Shown one piece after another: positions 16,635 to 24,826 of a stretch of 64,000 bases of DNA; the stretch's first letter is position 1, and each line of letters opens with the position of its first letter. Source of the DNA: JACVRW01 sp963751105 (GTDB taxonomy: Bacteria; Actinomycetota; Thermoleophilia; Solirubrobacterales; Thermoleophilaceae); assembly GCA_963751105.1 (NCBI GenBank), contig CAVVTG010000002.1:434001-498000 (forward strand), read 5' to 3'. The notes below the pieces were generated by a model. It had not been told where the DNA came from. It did not search any database and was given only the letters and a program-made list of their open reading frames with translations. A program made the position numbers and the translations under genes.

Positions 16635-17789
16635 ATGCGCGCCTCCCGACGGCTCGACCAGATCCCCGGCTTCAACATCGATCGCATCGCCGCGGCGGCC
16701 GGCGACGACCCCGACGTGCTGAGGCTGGAGAACCTGGACACCGACATCCCGCCGCCCGCGGCCGCGGAGGAGGCCACCCGGGACGCCGTCGGTGAGGACG
16801 AAGCCAACAGCTGGCTGCCGTTCAACGGCCGGGAGGACCTGAAGGAGGCTGTGACCGGGTACATCGAGCGCCGCGGCGGCCCGCGCTACGACCCGCGGCG
16901 AGAGGTGGTGATCACCTGCGGCGAGGGAGAGGCGATGCTCGACGCCCTTCTGTGCCTGACCGATCCGGGCGACGAGGTGATCCTCACCGATCCCACCTAC
17001 GCCGGCATGCTCAACCGGGTCCGGCTGGTGGGCGCGGCGCCGCGGCTGGTGCCCCTGCACTCGGACACGGGAGAGTGGCGCCTGGATCTGGACGCGCTGC
17101 GGGCCGCGGTCACGCCCCGCTCGCGCGTCGTCTTCGTCAACAACGCGTCGTTCCCGACGGGCTGGGTGGCCACTGCGCAGGAGTGGGAGGCCATCGCCGA
17201 GCTGTGCCGCGCCCACCACCTCTGGCTGCTCTATTGGCCAGGCTTCGAGAGCGTGCTCTACGACGGCCGAGCGGTGCTGCACCCGGCGGCGCTCCCCGGC
17301 ATGCGCGACCGCACGGTGATCGTCAGCGCGCCGTCAAGCGAGCAGCGCATGATCGCCTGGCGGATCGGCTGGGTGGTTATGCCCGCGGAGTTGACCGACC
17401 TCGTGTCGCGCGCGCAGATCTACAACGGGCTGGTGGCGAGCGGCTTCGCCCAGATCGGCACCAGGGTGGCGCTCGAGCCCGGTAACGACGACGTCGGCTT
17501 GGCCGTCGCCGAGTGGGAGCGGCGCCGCGACGAGACGCTGCGCCAGCTCGAAGGCCTGCCGGTGGTGGCGCCCCACGGCGCCTGGGCGGCGCTGCTCGAC
17601 ACGCAGAGGCTCGGCGTCGCGCCCGCCGAGCTGTCCGCGCGCCTGCTCGAGCACAAGGTCGCGGCCACCCCGATGGGCGGCTGGGGCGGCGAGGTGGCCG
17701 CCCGCCATCTGCGCTTCGTGTTCAGCAACGAGCCCGTCGAGCGGCTCGCCCTGCTCGGGGAGCGAGTGAGGGCTACGCTGGGCGGGTGA
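16635..17789 (+). CDS. Fold-type I aminotransferase-like protein missing PLP-binding residues
   Basis: 384 residues covering a full class I/II aminotransferase: EANSWLPFNGREDLKEAV, then ITCGEGEAMLDALLCLTDPGDEV, then the small C-terminal domain ending HLRFVFSNE, which keeps the substrate-carboxylate Arg region. Expected catalytic positions are changed: F173 where NPTG has Asn, W201 and F204 where DE.Y has Asp and Tyr, and S235 where the S.SK motif has the Schiff-base Lys (SAPSSEQRMIAWRIG). Only two lysines exist in the protein, neither near this site. It is probably not a PLP transaminase. It shares an operon with the lysine-free GcvH-like gene. Confidence 0.88.
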   Translation: MRASRRLDQIPGFNIDRIAAAAGDDPDVLRLENLDTDIPPPAAAEEATRDAVGEDEANSWLPFNGREDLKEAVTGYIERRGGPRYDPRREVVITCGEGEAMLDALLCLTDPGDEVILTDPTYAGMLNRVRLVGAAPRLVPLHSDTGEWRLDLDALRAAVTPRSRVVFVNNASFPTGWVATAQEWEAIAELCRAHHLWLLYWPGFESVLYDGRAVLHPAALPGMRDRTVIVSAPSSEQRMIAWRIGWVVMPAELTDLVSRAQIYNGLVASGFAQIGTRVALEPGNDDVGLAVAEWERRRDETLRQLEGLPVVAPHGAWAALLDTQRLGVAPAELSARLLEHKVAATPMGGWGGEVAARHLRFVFSNEPVERLALLGERVRATLGG

Positions 17790-18193
17790 CCGAGCTCTCT
17801 CCCGAAGTCCGCGAGCTGCTGAGCGCGCGCAACATGGCTCATGTCGGCACGCTGATGGCCAACGGCGCGCCACATGTCTCTCCGGTGTGGATCGCGCTGG
17901 AGGGTGACCACCTGGCCATCTTCTCCGCAGCGCCGAACCTGAAGGTCGCCAATCTGCGCCGTGACGGCCGGGTGGCTGTGTCGATCTGCGACGAGGCCGA
18001 TCCCTACCGCGCGGCGATGATCCGCGGCCGGGTCGTGGAGGAGCTCGAGGGGGAGGAGGCGGTGGCGATCATGGACCGGATGAGCAACCGCTACGTGGGC
18101 AGCGACTTCCCGGTGCGGACGGCCATCGTCTCGCTCATCGAGCCCGAGCGGGTCCGCTTCCAGGATCTGCCCTTCGAGCACTCGCGCGCCTAA
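17786..18193 (+). CDS. Pyridoxamine 5'-phosphate oxidase-fold protein (FMN/F420 split barrel)
   Basis: 135 residues, GTG start overlapping the previous stop (GTGA). The split-barrel fold is recognisable: ARNMAHVGTLMANGAPHVSPVWIALEG, FSAAPNLKVANLRRDGRVAVSI and an ending VSLIEPERVRFQ. It matches the short Rv1155-like group of actinobacterial flavin- or F420-dependent proteins better than true PdxH. As third gene of the cassette it probably acts with the two degenerate enzymes upstream. Cofactor is inferred from family. Confidence 0.87.
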   Translation: MTELSPEVRELLSARNMAHVGTLMANGAPHVSPVWIALEGDHLAIFSAAPNLKVANLRRDGRVAVSICDEADPYRAAMIRGRVVEELEGEEAVAIMDRMSNRYVGSDFPVRTAIVSLIEPERVRFQDLPFEHSRA

Positions 18194-18198
18194 ACTCT

Positions 18199-18221
18199 TC
18201 TATCCCTACCGAGTTTATAGA
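18199..18221. promoter_or_regulatory. Possible operator upstream of the amidohydrolase/cupin operon
   Basis: The 48-base gap 18194-18241 is unusually AT-rich. It holds an imperfect inverted repeat with arms TCTAT (18199-18203) and ATAGA (18217-18221), flanking CCCTACCGAGTTT. A regulator site for the sulfur-amino-acid genes downstream is plausible but unproven. Confidence 0.3.
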
Positions 18222-18228
18222 GAATTGC

Positions 18229-18234
18229 TATCGT
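18229..18234 (+). promoter_or_regulatory. -10-like TATCGT, leaderless-type spacing
   Basis: TATCGT ends 7 bases before GTG 18242 and there is no Shine-Dalgarno, so the amidohydrolase message is probably leaderless. Confidence 0.42.
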
Positions 18235-18241
18235 CACCCGC

Positions 18242-19177
18242 GTGGCGAGCTCATACGACGTCCATCAGCACCTCTGGCCCGACCCGGTCCTGAGAGTGCT
18301 GGAGACGCGGGCGAGCGCGCCGCGCGCCCTGTGGCGGCGTGACGGTCGCTGGGAGATACGACTCGAGGCGGAGCCCGCGTTCGAGATCGACCCGGCCGAC
18401 CACGATCCCGCCGGGCGCGTGGAGCGACTGGCCCGGCACGGCGTCGACAGAGCGCTCGTCGCGCTGTCGTCCCCGGTCGGGGCGGAGACCCTCCTCTCTG
18501 CCGTCTTGGCCTGGAACGAGTCCGGGAAACAGCTTCCGGGCGAGCTCGGCTGGTGGGCGGCGGTCCCCCACCCTCCCGTCGCCGGCCGCGCCGAGCTCGC
18601 CCGTGAAGCGCTGTCCGCCGGGGCCGCCGGCGTGTGCCTCCCGGCGGGCGAGCTGGCCGACCCGCGGCTGAGCCAGGATGCGCGCGAGCTGCTCGAGTTG
18701 CTCGAGAGCCGCGACGCTCCGCTGTTCGTCCACCCGGGACCGGCGCCCGGTCACGGACGGGTCACGGACCCCTCCTGGTGGCACCCCTCGACCTCGTACG
18801 TCGCCCAGCAGCAGGCCGCCTGGCACGGGTTCCAGGCCAGCGTCCGGCCGGAGTTCCCTCGTCTGCGCACGGTCTTCGCGCTGCTCGCCGGGCTGGCTCC
18901 GCTCCAAGCCGAGCGCACGGCATCCCGCGGGGGTCCCGCGCGCGAGCACGCGGTCCACGACGAGCTCTGCTTCTACGACACCTCCTCCTACGGTCCCAGG
19001 GCGGTGGGGGCCATGGCCAGCGTGGTGGGCATCGGCCAGCTCGTGCACGGCACCGACCACCCGGTGGCGGACGGCGGCGCCGACCCGGTGACGGGCGCGT
19101 TCGGCGAAGGCTTCGCCGAGATCGTGCGCCGCGGTAACGCCTCGCGCGCGCTCGGCTACACCTGGGTGCCCGCGTGA
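18242..19177 (+). CDS. Amidohydrolase-related TIM-barrel protein
   Basis: 311 residues, GTG start. An HxH metal motif sits at the N-terminus (YDVHQHLWPDP), a candidate His in LFVHPGPAPGHG lies mid-protein, and a C-terminal GTDHPVADGG supplies the usual Asp/His of the amidohydrolase_2 family. Substrate unknown. The stop overlaps the next start (GTGA), coupling it to a cysteine-dioxygenase-like cupin, so a role in thiol or amino-acid degradation is inferred. Confidence 0.8.
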   Translation: MASSYDVHQHLWPDPVLRVLETRASAPRALWRRDGRWEIRLEAEPAFEIDPADHDPAGRVERLARHGVDRALVALSSPVGAETLLSAVLAWNESGKQLPGELGWWAAVPHPPVAGRAELAREALSAGAAGVCLPAGELADPRLSQDARELLELLESRDAPLFVHPGPAPGHGRVTDPSWWHPSTSYVAQQQAAWHGFQASVRPEFPRLRTVFALLAGLAPLQAERTASRGGPAREHAVHDELCFYDTSSYGPRAVGAMASVVGIGQLVHGTDHPVADGGADPVTGAFGEGFAEIVRRGNASRALGYTWVPA

Positions 19178-19647
19178 GCGAGCTCGCCCGCCACGCTCTG
19201 CTCGACACGCTCCTACGCTGGGCGGCGCGCGAGGACGCCTGGAGCCCGCTGGTGCGCCACGACCACGACGAGCGCGTCCACGTCCTGCTCCACCGCGACG
19301 ACGACGTGGAGGTCTACGTCGTGTCCTGGACGGACGGCCACGACACCGGCTTCCACGACCACGACGAGAGCGCTGCGGCGATCACCGTCCTCGCCGGGAC
19401 GGTCAGCGAGGAACGGCTGTCGCTGGGCGGCACGGTGGAGGTCACGCTGGCCGCGGGTGACAGCGTGGCCATCGCACGCGAGGCCATCCACCGGGTGCGC
19501 CACGCCGGGAGGGAACCGGCCGTGACCCTCCACGCGTACTCTCCGCCCCTGCGGCGCGTGGGGACATACGAGGTGGCCGAGGACGGCGCCCTGCTGCGCC
19601 ATCCCCGGCCGTCCGAGATGACCCTGGTGGCAGCAGCCGCCGTCTGA
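19174..19647 (+). CDS. Cysteine-dioxygenase-like cupin
   Basis: 157 residues. The cupin motif HDHDES (61-66) supplies two His ligands and EAIHRVRH (103-110) a third, the 3-His arrangement of thiol dioxygenases; YVVSWTDGHDTGFHDHD resembles bacterial CDO-type proteins. Expected reaction: oxidation of cysteine or a related thiol to a sulfinate with non-haem iron. Coupled to the amidohydrolase by a GTGA overlap and followed 23 bases later by a carbonic anhydrase gene. Confidence 0.85.
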   Translation: MSELARHALLDTLLRWAAREDAWSPLVRHDHDERVHVLLHRDDDVEVYVVSWTDGHDTGFHDHDESAAAITVLAGTVSEERLSLGGTVEVTLAAGDSVAIAREAIHRVRHAGREPAVTLHAYSPPLRRVGTYEVAEDGALLRHPRPSEMTLVAAAAV

Positions 19648-19670
19648 ACCACCGACACCGGAGCCCCGGC

Positions 19671-20162
19671 ATGCCCGAGACCGACTCACTGCTCGACAAC
19701 AACACGAGCTACGCCGGCTCGTTCGAGGAGGGCGACCTACCCTCCCCTCCAGGGCGCAGGGTGGCCGTGCTCGCCTGCATGGACGCTCGCCTCGATCCGG
19801 CTCGCGCGCTCGGTCTGAAGGAGGGCGACGCGCACGTGATCCGCAACGCGGGTGGGGCGGTCTCCGACGACGCGATCCGGTCGCTGTCGATCTCGCAGCA
19901 CCTGCTGGGCACCGAGGAGATCATTCTCATCCATCACACCGACTGCGGATTGTCGACCTTCACCGACGACGAGTTCGCCGACCGGCTCGAGATCGAGACC
20001 GGTGAGCGGCCTCGGTGGCCGGTTCACACCTTCACCGATCTCGAGGAGAACCTGCGGGTCTCCATCGGGCGGATCCGGACCAGCCCCTTCATCCCGAACA
20101 AGGACAGCGTGCGCGGCTTCGTCTACGAGGTCGAGACCGGCCGGCTGCGCGAGGTCACCTAG
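19671..20162 (+). CDS. Beta-class carbonic anhydrase
   Basis: 163 residues. Zinc ligands are visible as CMDAR (C36, with the catalytic D38-R40 dyad) and HHTDCG (H89 and C92), with VIRNAGG between them. This is the short actinobacterial beta-CA type. It interconverts CO2 and bicarbonate in the cytoplasm. It is third in the amidohydrolase/cupin run. The 3' end overlaps the convergent EamA transporter by 8 bases. Confidence 0.93.
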   Translation: MPETDSLLDNNTSYAGSFEEGDLPSPPGRRVAVLACMDARLDPARALGLKEGDAHVIRNAGGAVSDDAIRSLSISQHLLGTEEIILIHHTDCGLSTFTDDEFADRLEIETGERPRWPVHTFTDLEENLRVSIGRIRTSPFIPNKDSVRGFVYEVETGRLREVT

Positions 20163-21051
20163 TGACAGCGGGAGTGCGCGGCTTGATCGTGGCCACCGCG
20201 ACTCCGGCCAGCACGACCACCACCCCGGTCAGCTGGACGATCGAAGGCGACTCGGACAGGATCAACGCCGCGAGGAAGACGGCGCACACGGGCTGGACCG
20301 TGAGGATGATCGACGTGACCACGGCCGGCAGCCGCGGCAGCGATACCGAGATCAGCAGCCAGCCGAGCACCTGAGACGACAGCGCCAGCATCACCAGCCA
20401 GAGCTGGGCATCGGCGCCCGGCGTCCAGTCGATGTCGCCGATGACGATGCCGCCCACCGCGGAGAAGACGGCGCCCGACAGCGTGGCGTCGAACAGCGGG
20501 CCGGCCGGCCGTCGCTCGTCTGTGTTGCCCTGGCGCAGGATCAGGATGAACAGCGAGTAACAGATCGCCGTGAGCACTCCGAGGATCACCCCGAGCAGCG
20601 GGTCGTCCCCGTAGGCGCCCGCGCCGATCACGCCGGAGATCAGCACCACCCCGAAGAACACGATGGGGATCGAGGCCAACTCACGGTTGTCGGGACGCTC
20701 GCCGAGGGCAGCCCAGGCGATCAGGCCCACGAGGATGACCTGGATGTTTCCGAGCACGGTGGCGAGGCCGGCCCCCACGGCATCGATCGAGTAGTGCCAG
20801 AGCGTGAGGTTGGCGGCGAACACGACCCCGGCGCCGAACACGGGCAGCCGCTCGCGCAGCGAGCGCGAGCCGTAGCGGCGGCGTTCGATCAGGGCCAGCA
20901 CGGCGAGCACCGGCAGCGCGTAGAGGCAGCGAAAGAAGGCGGCGGTGGCGGGTGCGACGTCCGCAAGAGCGACGAAGATCCCCGAGAACGCGATCACGAA
21001 CGCGCCCAGAGCGCCTGCCAGTACCGGACGATCGCCCACGGCCGCCGACAC
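20155..21051 (-). CDS. EamA/DMT-family transporter
   Basis: 298 residues, GTG start, with about ten hydrophobic segments arranged as two EamA repeats (first ending near GVVLISGVIGAG, second ending VVVLAGVAVATIKPR). The family exports metabolites or amino acids; the substrate cannot be read. Conserved charged residues after the fourth helix (ALGERPDNREL) fit the repeat signature. It is divergent from the small membrane protein at 21078. Confidence 0.88.
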   Translation of the reverse strand: MSAAVGDRPVLAGALGAFVIAFSGIFVALADVAPATAAFFRCLYALPVLAVLALIERRRYGSRSLRERLPVFGAGVVFAANLTLWHYSIDAVGAGLATVLGNIQVILVGLIAWAALGERPDNRELASIPIVFFGVVLISGVIGAGAYGDDPLLGVILGVLTAICYSLFILILRQGNTDERRPAGPLFDATLSGAVFSAVGGIVIGDIDWTPGADAQLWLVMLALSSQVLGWLLISVSLPRLPAVVTSIILTVQPVCAVFLAALILSESPSIVQLTGVVVVLAGVAVATIKPRTPAVTR

Positions 21052-21063
21052 TAGATGGCTGAG

Positions 21064-21069
21064 TATCGT
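21064..21069 (+). promoter_or_regulatory. -10-like TATCGT, leaderless-type spacing
   Basis: TATCGT ends 8 bases before GTG 21078, in the 26-base gap between two divergent starts. Confidence 0.38.
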
Positions 21070-21077
21070 CCGCTCCC

Positions 21078-21254
21078 GTGTCGCGCAACACCGTCCTGTG
21101 GACGCTCGTGCTCTTCTTCGGAGCGTCGGTGATGTTCGGCGGCATCCGGGATGCCACCCGGGACGAGGGGATCGGCACGGCGCTGGCCGCGCAGGCCGTG
21201 GCCGGGGTGCTCCTGGTGGCGCTGATCATCCTGTTCGTCAAGCGCCGCGGATGA
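21078..21254 (+). CDS. Small two-helix membrane protein
   Basis: 58 residues, GTG start: a hydrophobic N-terminal segment (about 5-19), a charged loop IRDATRDEGIG, and a second hydrophobic helix (about 33-53) ending in FVKRRG. No family recognised. It is supported by a leaderless-type -10 element, a membrane-protein-like hydropathy pattern, and an ATGA overlap with the SDR gene, implying translational coupling. Short and not named, but likely real. Confidence 0.6.
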   Translation: MSRNTVLWTLVLFFGASVMFGGIRDATRDEGIGTALAAQAVAGVLLVALIILFVKRRG

Positions 21255-22039
21255 AGCCGGTGGCCGAGCAGACGGTGCTCGTGACCGGCTCCACCGATGG
21301 GCTCGGCCGGCGGGTGGCGGCAGAACTGGCCGGGCGAGGCGCCACCGTGCTGGTGCACGGACGCGATCCCGGCAAGGTGCGGGAAGCGGTGGCCGAGACC
21401 GGCGGCGCCCGCGGGCTGGTGGCCGATCTGGCCTCGCTGGGCGAGGTGCGCGACCTCGCCGGACAGGTCGACGGTCTCGACACGCTGGTCAACAACGCGG
21501 GCGTGATCGAGCCGGAGCGCCGGGAGAGCGCCGACGGCCACGAGCTCACCTTCGCCGTCAATCACCTCGCCCACTTCGCCCTCACCGGGCTGTTGCTCGA
21601 TCGGCTCGGTGACGGCTCGCGCGTCGTGAACGTCTCCTCGATCGGGCAGGCGCCGGTGGACTTCGACGACATCCGCTTCGAGCACGGCTACGACGCCTAC
21701 ACGGCCTACGCCCGCTCCAAGCTCGCCCAGGTGCTGTTCACGGTCGAGCTCGCGGAACGCCTCGGCGGCGCGGGCCCCACCGTGAACGCCCTGCATCCGG
21801 CCACGCTGATGGACACGAAGATGGTGCGCGAGGCCTTCGGGCGGTCGCAGAGCAGGGTCGAGGAGGGGGTCGAGGCCACCCTGCGCCTGGCCGCCGACCC
21901 GGAGCTCGACGGCGTCAGCGGGAGCTTCTTCGACGGGACGTCTGAAGGCCGGGCCCAGCCGCAGGCCTACGACGCCGAGGTGCGCCGGCGGCTGTGGACG
22001 CTCAGTGAAGAGCTCACCGGTGTGCGGATGCCTGCATGA
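21251..22039 (+). CDS. Short-chain dehydrogenase/reductase
   Basis: 262 residues. Cofactor motif TGSTDGLG near the N-terminus, NNAG at about 81-84, catalytic Ser in VVNVSSIG and YARSK for the active-site Tyr-Lys. Classical SDR of the retinol dehydrogenase/WWOX-like group. Substrate unknown. Starts within the stop of the small membrane gene and overlaps the NYN gene by 4 bases, so these genes form one coupled operon up to 23525. Confidence 0.92.
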   Translation: MKPVAEQTVLVTGSTDGLGRRVAAELAGRGATVLVHGRDPGKVREAVAETGGARGLVADLASLGEVRDLAGQVDGLDTLVNNAGVIEPERRESADGHELTFAVNHLAHFALTGLLLDRLGDGSRVVNVSSIGQAPVDFDDIRFEHGYDAYTAYARSKLAQVLFTVELAERLGGAGPTVNALHPATLMDTKMVREAFGRSQSRVEEGVEATLRLAADPELDGVSGSFFDGTSEGRAQPQAYDAEVRRRLWTLSEELTGVRMPA

Positions 22040-22410
22040 CGCGCTGGCTGGTGGACGGCATGAACGTGATCGGGTCGCGCCCGACCGGCTGGTGGCGCGA
22101 CCGGCCCGGAGCCATGCGCTCGTTGTCAGCCGAGCTGGCCGGCCTGGGACGGACGACGGGAGACGAGATCACGGTGGTCTTCGATGGCCGGCCGGTCGAC
22201 ATCGAGGCCGCCGGCGACGTGGTGGTCGCCTTTGCCCGCCGGCGCGGCCGCGACGGCGCCGACGACGACATCGTGGCGCTGGTGGAGAGCGACGACGATC
22301 CGGGGAGCATCACCGTGGTGACCTCCGACGGCGCCCTCGGCGAACGGGTCACCCGGGCCGGCGCTCGCGTAGTGGGAGCGGGAGAGTTCCGCAGGCGGCT
22401 CGACTCGTGA
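22036..22410 (+). CDS. YacP-like NYN-domain putative RNase
   Basis: 124 residues forming one PIN-like NYN domain: WLVDGMNVIGSRP with the first catalytic Asp, VVFDGRP with a second, and TVVTSDGALGERV with a third. YacP/Rae1 proteins are ribosome-associated endoribonucleases in Firmicutes; activity here is inferred from retained acidic residues. ATGA and GTGA overlaps link it to both neighbours. Confidence 0.85.
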   Translation: MTRWLVDGMNVIGSRPTGWWRDRPGAMRSLSAELAGLGRTTGDEITVVFDGRPVDIEAAGDVVVAFARRRGRDGADDDIVALVESDDDPGSITVVTSDGALGERVTRAGARVVGAGEFRRRLDS

Positions 22411-23525
22411 CCGACACCCGCTACCGCACAGCCTTCCTCGACTGGGCGGCATGCGCGTTCAGGGGGGCGGGCGAGCCGGCCGCCCGGGCCGCCGCGGCGG
22501 TGGGCGAGCCGCTGGTGGCGACGGCCACGGCCGGGCACGTGCTCGACTTCGACGACACCTACCTGCCCGGCCTGGCTCACCTCACCGCCCCCAGCGCCCC
22601 CGCGGCGTTGGTGACCGGCGCGGAGTGGGACGCGACGCTCGGAGACGTGCTCGCGGCCTACTCGGAGGGCTTCGAGGCCATGGGCGCCGTGGCCCGCGCC
22701 AGCCACCCGGCGCTCTACGACGGGCATCACCACCCGACGGCGGTGTGCGGTGGGATCGGCGCGGCAGTGGCCGCAGCCGCGCTGCTGGGCCTGAGCGGCG
22801 ATCAGCGCGACAACGCGGTGGCGATCGCCCTGCTGGGGGCGGCCGGGTTGCGGGCGGCCTTCGGCTCGCACGGCAAGTCGCTCCAGGTGGGCCTGGCGTC
22901 GGCGTCCGGCGTGAGGGCCGCGCGGCTGGCCGCCGCCGGCGCACGGGTGCCGCTGGCCAAGGCGGCTCAGGGCTTCGCCGACGCCACGGGCGGGGCCTAC
23001 GAGCGGCCTGACCCGGGGTCGGGCGCGATCGCGGAGAACTGGATCAAGGCCTGGCCCTGCTGCCTGCAGACGCACGGCGCGATCGAGGCTGCCGCGGCGG
23101 TGGGGGAGCCGCGCGCCGTGGAGGTCACCGTCCACCCGGTCTCCCTCCAGGCCGCGGGCTACGGGCCTCGCCCGGCCGACGGTCTGGAGGCCAAGTTCTC
23201 CATCCCGTACTGCGCCGCGTGGACCCTCGCTCACGGGCCGCCCTCGGTGGAAAGCTTCGAGAGTGTCGACGAGGCCACGTGCAAGCTCGCCGAGCGGATC
23301 GAGGTCCAGACCGACGCGAACCTGCTCGAGTCGGAGTGCGTGATCGCCGCCGAAGGCCGCGAGCTGGCCCGGGTCGAGGCCTCCCTGGGCTCGCCCGGAC
23401 AGCCCATGGACGACGACCGGCTCGCCGCCAAGGTCGACGATCTGGCCGGCCCCTGGCTCTCCGGGCTGGTGCAGGATCCGGAGCGGCCGGCGGCGGACCT
23501 GCTCGCGCGGTTGAGCGAGCGCTGA
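22407..23525 (+). CDS. MmgE/PrpD family protein
   Basis: 372 residues, GTG start overlapping the previous stop. Family features include HVLDFDDTYLPGLAHLTAPSAPAAL, a His-rich YDGHHHPTAVCG and KSLQVGLASASGVRAARLAA. The family contains 2-methylcitrate dehydratase (PrpD) and aconitate-decarboxylase-like enzymes. It is shorter than typical PrpD (about 450-480), so the exact reaction is uncertain. A link to propionate metabolism would fit MeaB and the B12-binding subunit elsewhere in the window, but this is inference. Confidence 0.85.
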   Translation: MTDTRYRTAFLDWAACAFRGAGEPAARAAAAVGEPLVATATAGHVLDFDDTYLPGLAHLTAPSAPAALVTGAEWDATLGDVLAAYSEGFEAMGAVARASHPALYDGHHHPTAVCGGIGAAVAAAALLGLSGDQRDNAVAIALLGAAGLRAAFGSHGKSLQVGLASASGVRAARLAAAGARVPLAKAAQGFADATGGAYERPDPGSGAIAENWIKAWPCCLQTHGAIEAAAAVGEPRAVEVTVHPVSLQAAGYGPRPADGLEAKFSIPYCAAWTLAHGPPSVESFESVDEATCKLAERIEVQTDANLLESECVIAAEGRELARVEASLGSPGQPMDDDRLAAKVDDLAGPWLSGLVQDPERPAADLLARLSER

Positions 23526-23557
23526 GAACAGGTCGCCGCGACTGCCATCATTCGGGT

Positions 23558-24826
23558 ATGCGCACCGCTCTGCTGACTGTCCTGCTGGTGCTGGTGCTCT
23601 GCCCGGTGGCGATGGCGCAGGGCACGCTCGACGACGCCGCGCGCGCTCTCGAGACCAGCTCCGTCTACGTCGACCCCGACGCCGAGAACCCGCTCTCCGA
23701 CGACGAGGTGGCGCAGCTCAAGCGCTCGATCTCGCAGGAGGGCGCGGGACCGATGTACGTGGCGGTCCTGCCCGAGGCCGCGCAGGACGAGGCGGGCGGC
23801 GATCCGGGCGCCGCGCTGCGCGAACTGGCCTTCGCGGTGAGGGAGCCGGGTACCTATGCGGTGGTGGTCGGCAACCAGTTGCGGGCGGGGAGCGAGGACG
23901 TGCTGGAGGCGGGAGAGGCCGGCCGCCTGGCCGACGAGGCCGTCGACGCCGAACGCGGCAACGGCACGTCGGCGGTGCTCGAGGACTTCGTGGACCGGGT
24001 GGGCGAGGCTCGGGCGGACTTCGCCTCTGACGGCGGCGGGTCAGGCGAGGGCGGCGGCGGGTTCCCCTGGATCCTGGTGGCGTTGCTCGCGGTGCCGCTT
24101 GCGCTGTTCGGATTCAGCCGCCGCAACCGCCAGAAGCGCGAGCAGGCCGACCTGGCCCAGGTCAAGACGGCCGCCCGCGACGATCTCGTGGCCCTGGGCG
24201 ACGACATCCGGGCGCTCGACGTGGACGTGCAGATGCCCGACGCCGACCCGGAGGCACGCGAGCGTTACGACCTGTCGGTGGAGCGCTACCAGGAGGCCGA
24301 CCAGGCGCTGACGGCCGCGCGCCGGCTGTCGGACATGGAGAGGGTCACCTCGCTGCTCGAGGAGGGCCGCTGGGCCATGAGCGCGGCCAAGGCCCGCTTC
24401 GCCGGCGACCCTGAGCCCGAGCACCGCGCGCCCTGTTTCTTCGATCCCCGCCACGGCCCCTCGGTCAAGGACATGGAGTGGGCGCCGGACGGCGGTGAGG
24501 TGCGCGAGGTGCCGGTGTGCGCGGCCGACGCCGCGCGGCTCGAGGACGGCGAGGAGCCGTCCATGCGTGAGGTCGACTACAACGGCCGGCGGGTGCCCTA
24601 CTGGCAGGCCGGCCCCGCCTTCTCGCCCTGGGCGGCCGGGTTCTTCGCCGCGGCGGTGGTGCCCAGCCTGTTCTACGGCTCGATGCTCGCGGGCGCGGGC
24701 TACTACGGCGCCGCAGACGCCCAGGCCTCGTCCGACTCCGGCGACTTCGGCGGCGGAGACTTCGGCGGCGGCTTTGGCGGCGGCGACTTCGGCGGCGGCG
24801 GGGACTTCGGCGGCGGGGGCTTCTAG
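23558..24826 (+). CDS. Secreted/membrane protein with Gly-rich tail (TPM-like)
   Basis: 422 residues. A signal peptide (about 1-20, ending AMAQ) precedes an extracytoplasmic domain (about 21-145) that resembles TPM/YgcG-type modules. A transmembrane helix follows at about 167-185 (WILVALLAVPLALFGF), then a cytoplasmic helical region, a segment HRAPCFFDPRHG, a second hydrophobic stretch (about 360-385) and a C-terminal repeat of FGGGDFGGG units. Function unknown; this layout recurs in actinobacteria. Its 3' end overlaps the convergent hydrolase by 4 bases. Confidence 0.75.
   Translation: MRTALLTVLLVLVLCPVAMAQGTLDDAARALETSSVYVDPDAENPLSDDEVAQLKRSISQEGAGPMYVAVLPEAAQDEAGGDPGAALRELAFAVREPGTYAVVVGNQLRAGSEDVLEAGEAGRLADEAVDAERGNGTSAVLEDFVDRVGEARADFASDGGGSGEGGGGFPWILVALLAVPLALFGFSRRNRQKREQADLAQVKTAARDDLVALGDDIRALDVDVQMPDADPEARERYDLSVERYQEADQALTAARRLSDMERVTSLLEEGRWAMSAAKARFAGDPEPEHRAPCFFDPRHGPSVKDMEWAPDGGEVREVPVCAADAARLEDGEEPSMREVDYNGRRVPYWQAGPAFSPWAAGFFAAAVVPSLFYGSMLAGAGYYGAADAQASSDSGDFGGGDFGGGFGGGDFGGGGDFGGGGF
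24740..24823 (+). repeat. Gly-rich coding repeat (DFGGG units)
   Basis: Several imperfect copies of a GACTTCGGCGGCGG-type unit encode alternating DFGGG and FGGG segments at the C-terminus of the 422-residue membrane protein. Copy number probably varies among relatives. It is a coding low-complexity repeat, not an intergenic element. Confidence 0.7.

Noticed and set aside
13957..18193. Toxin-antitoxin module (XRE plus M78 peptidase next to unknown genes)
   Set aside because: The sigma factor coupling and the lack of a recognisable toxin argue for a regulatory cassette instead.
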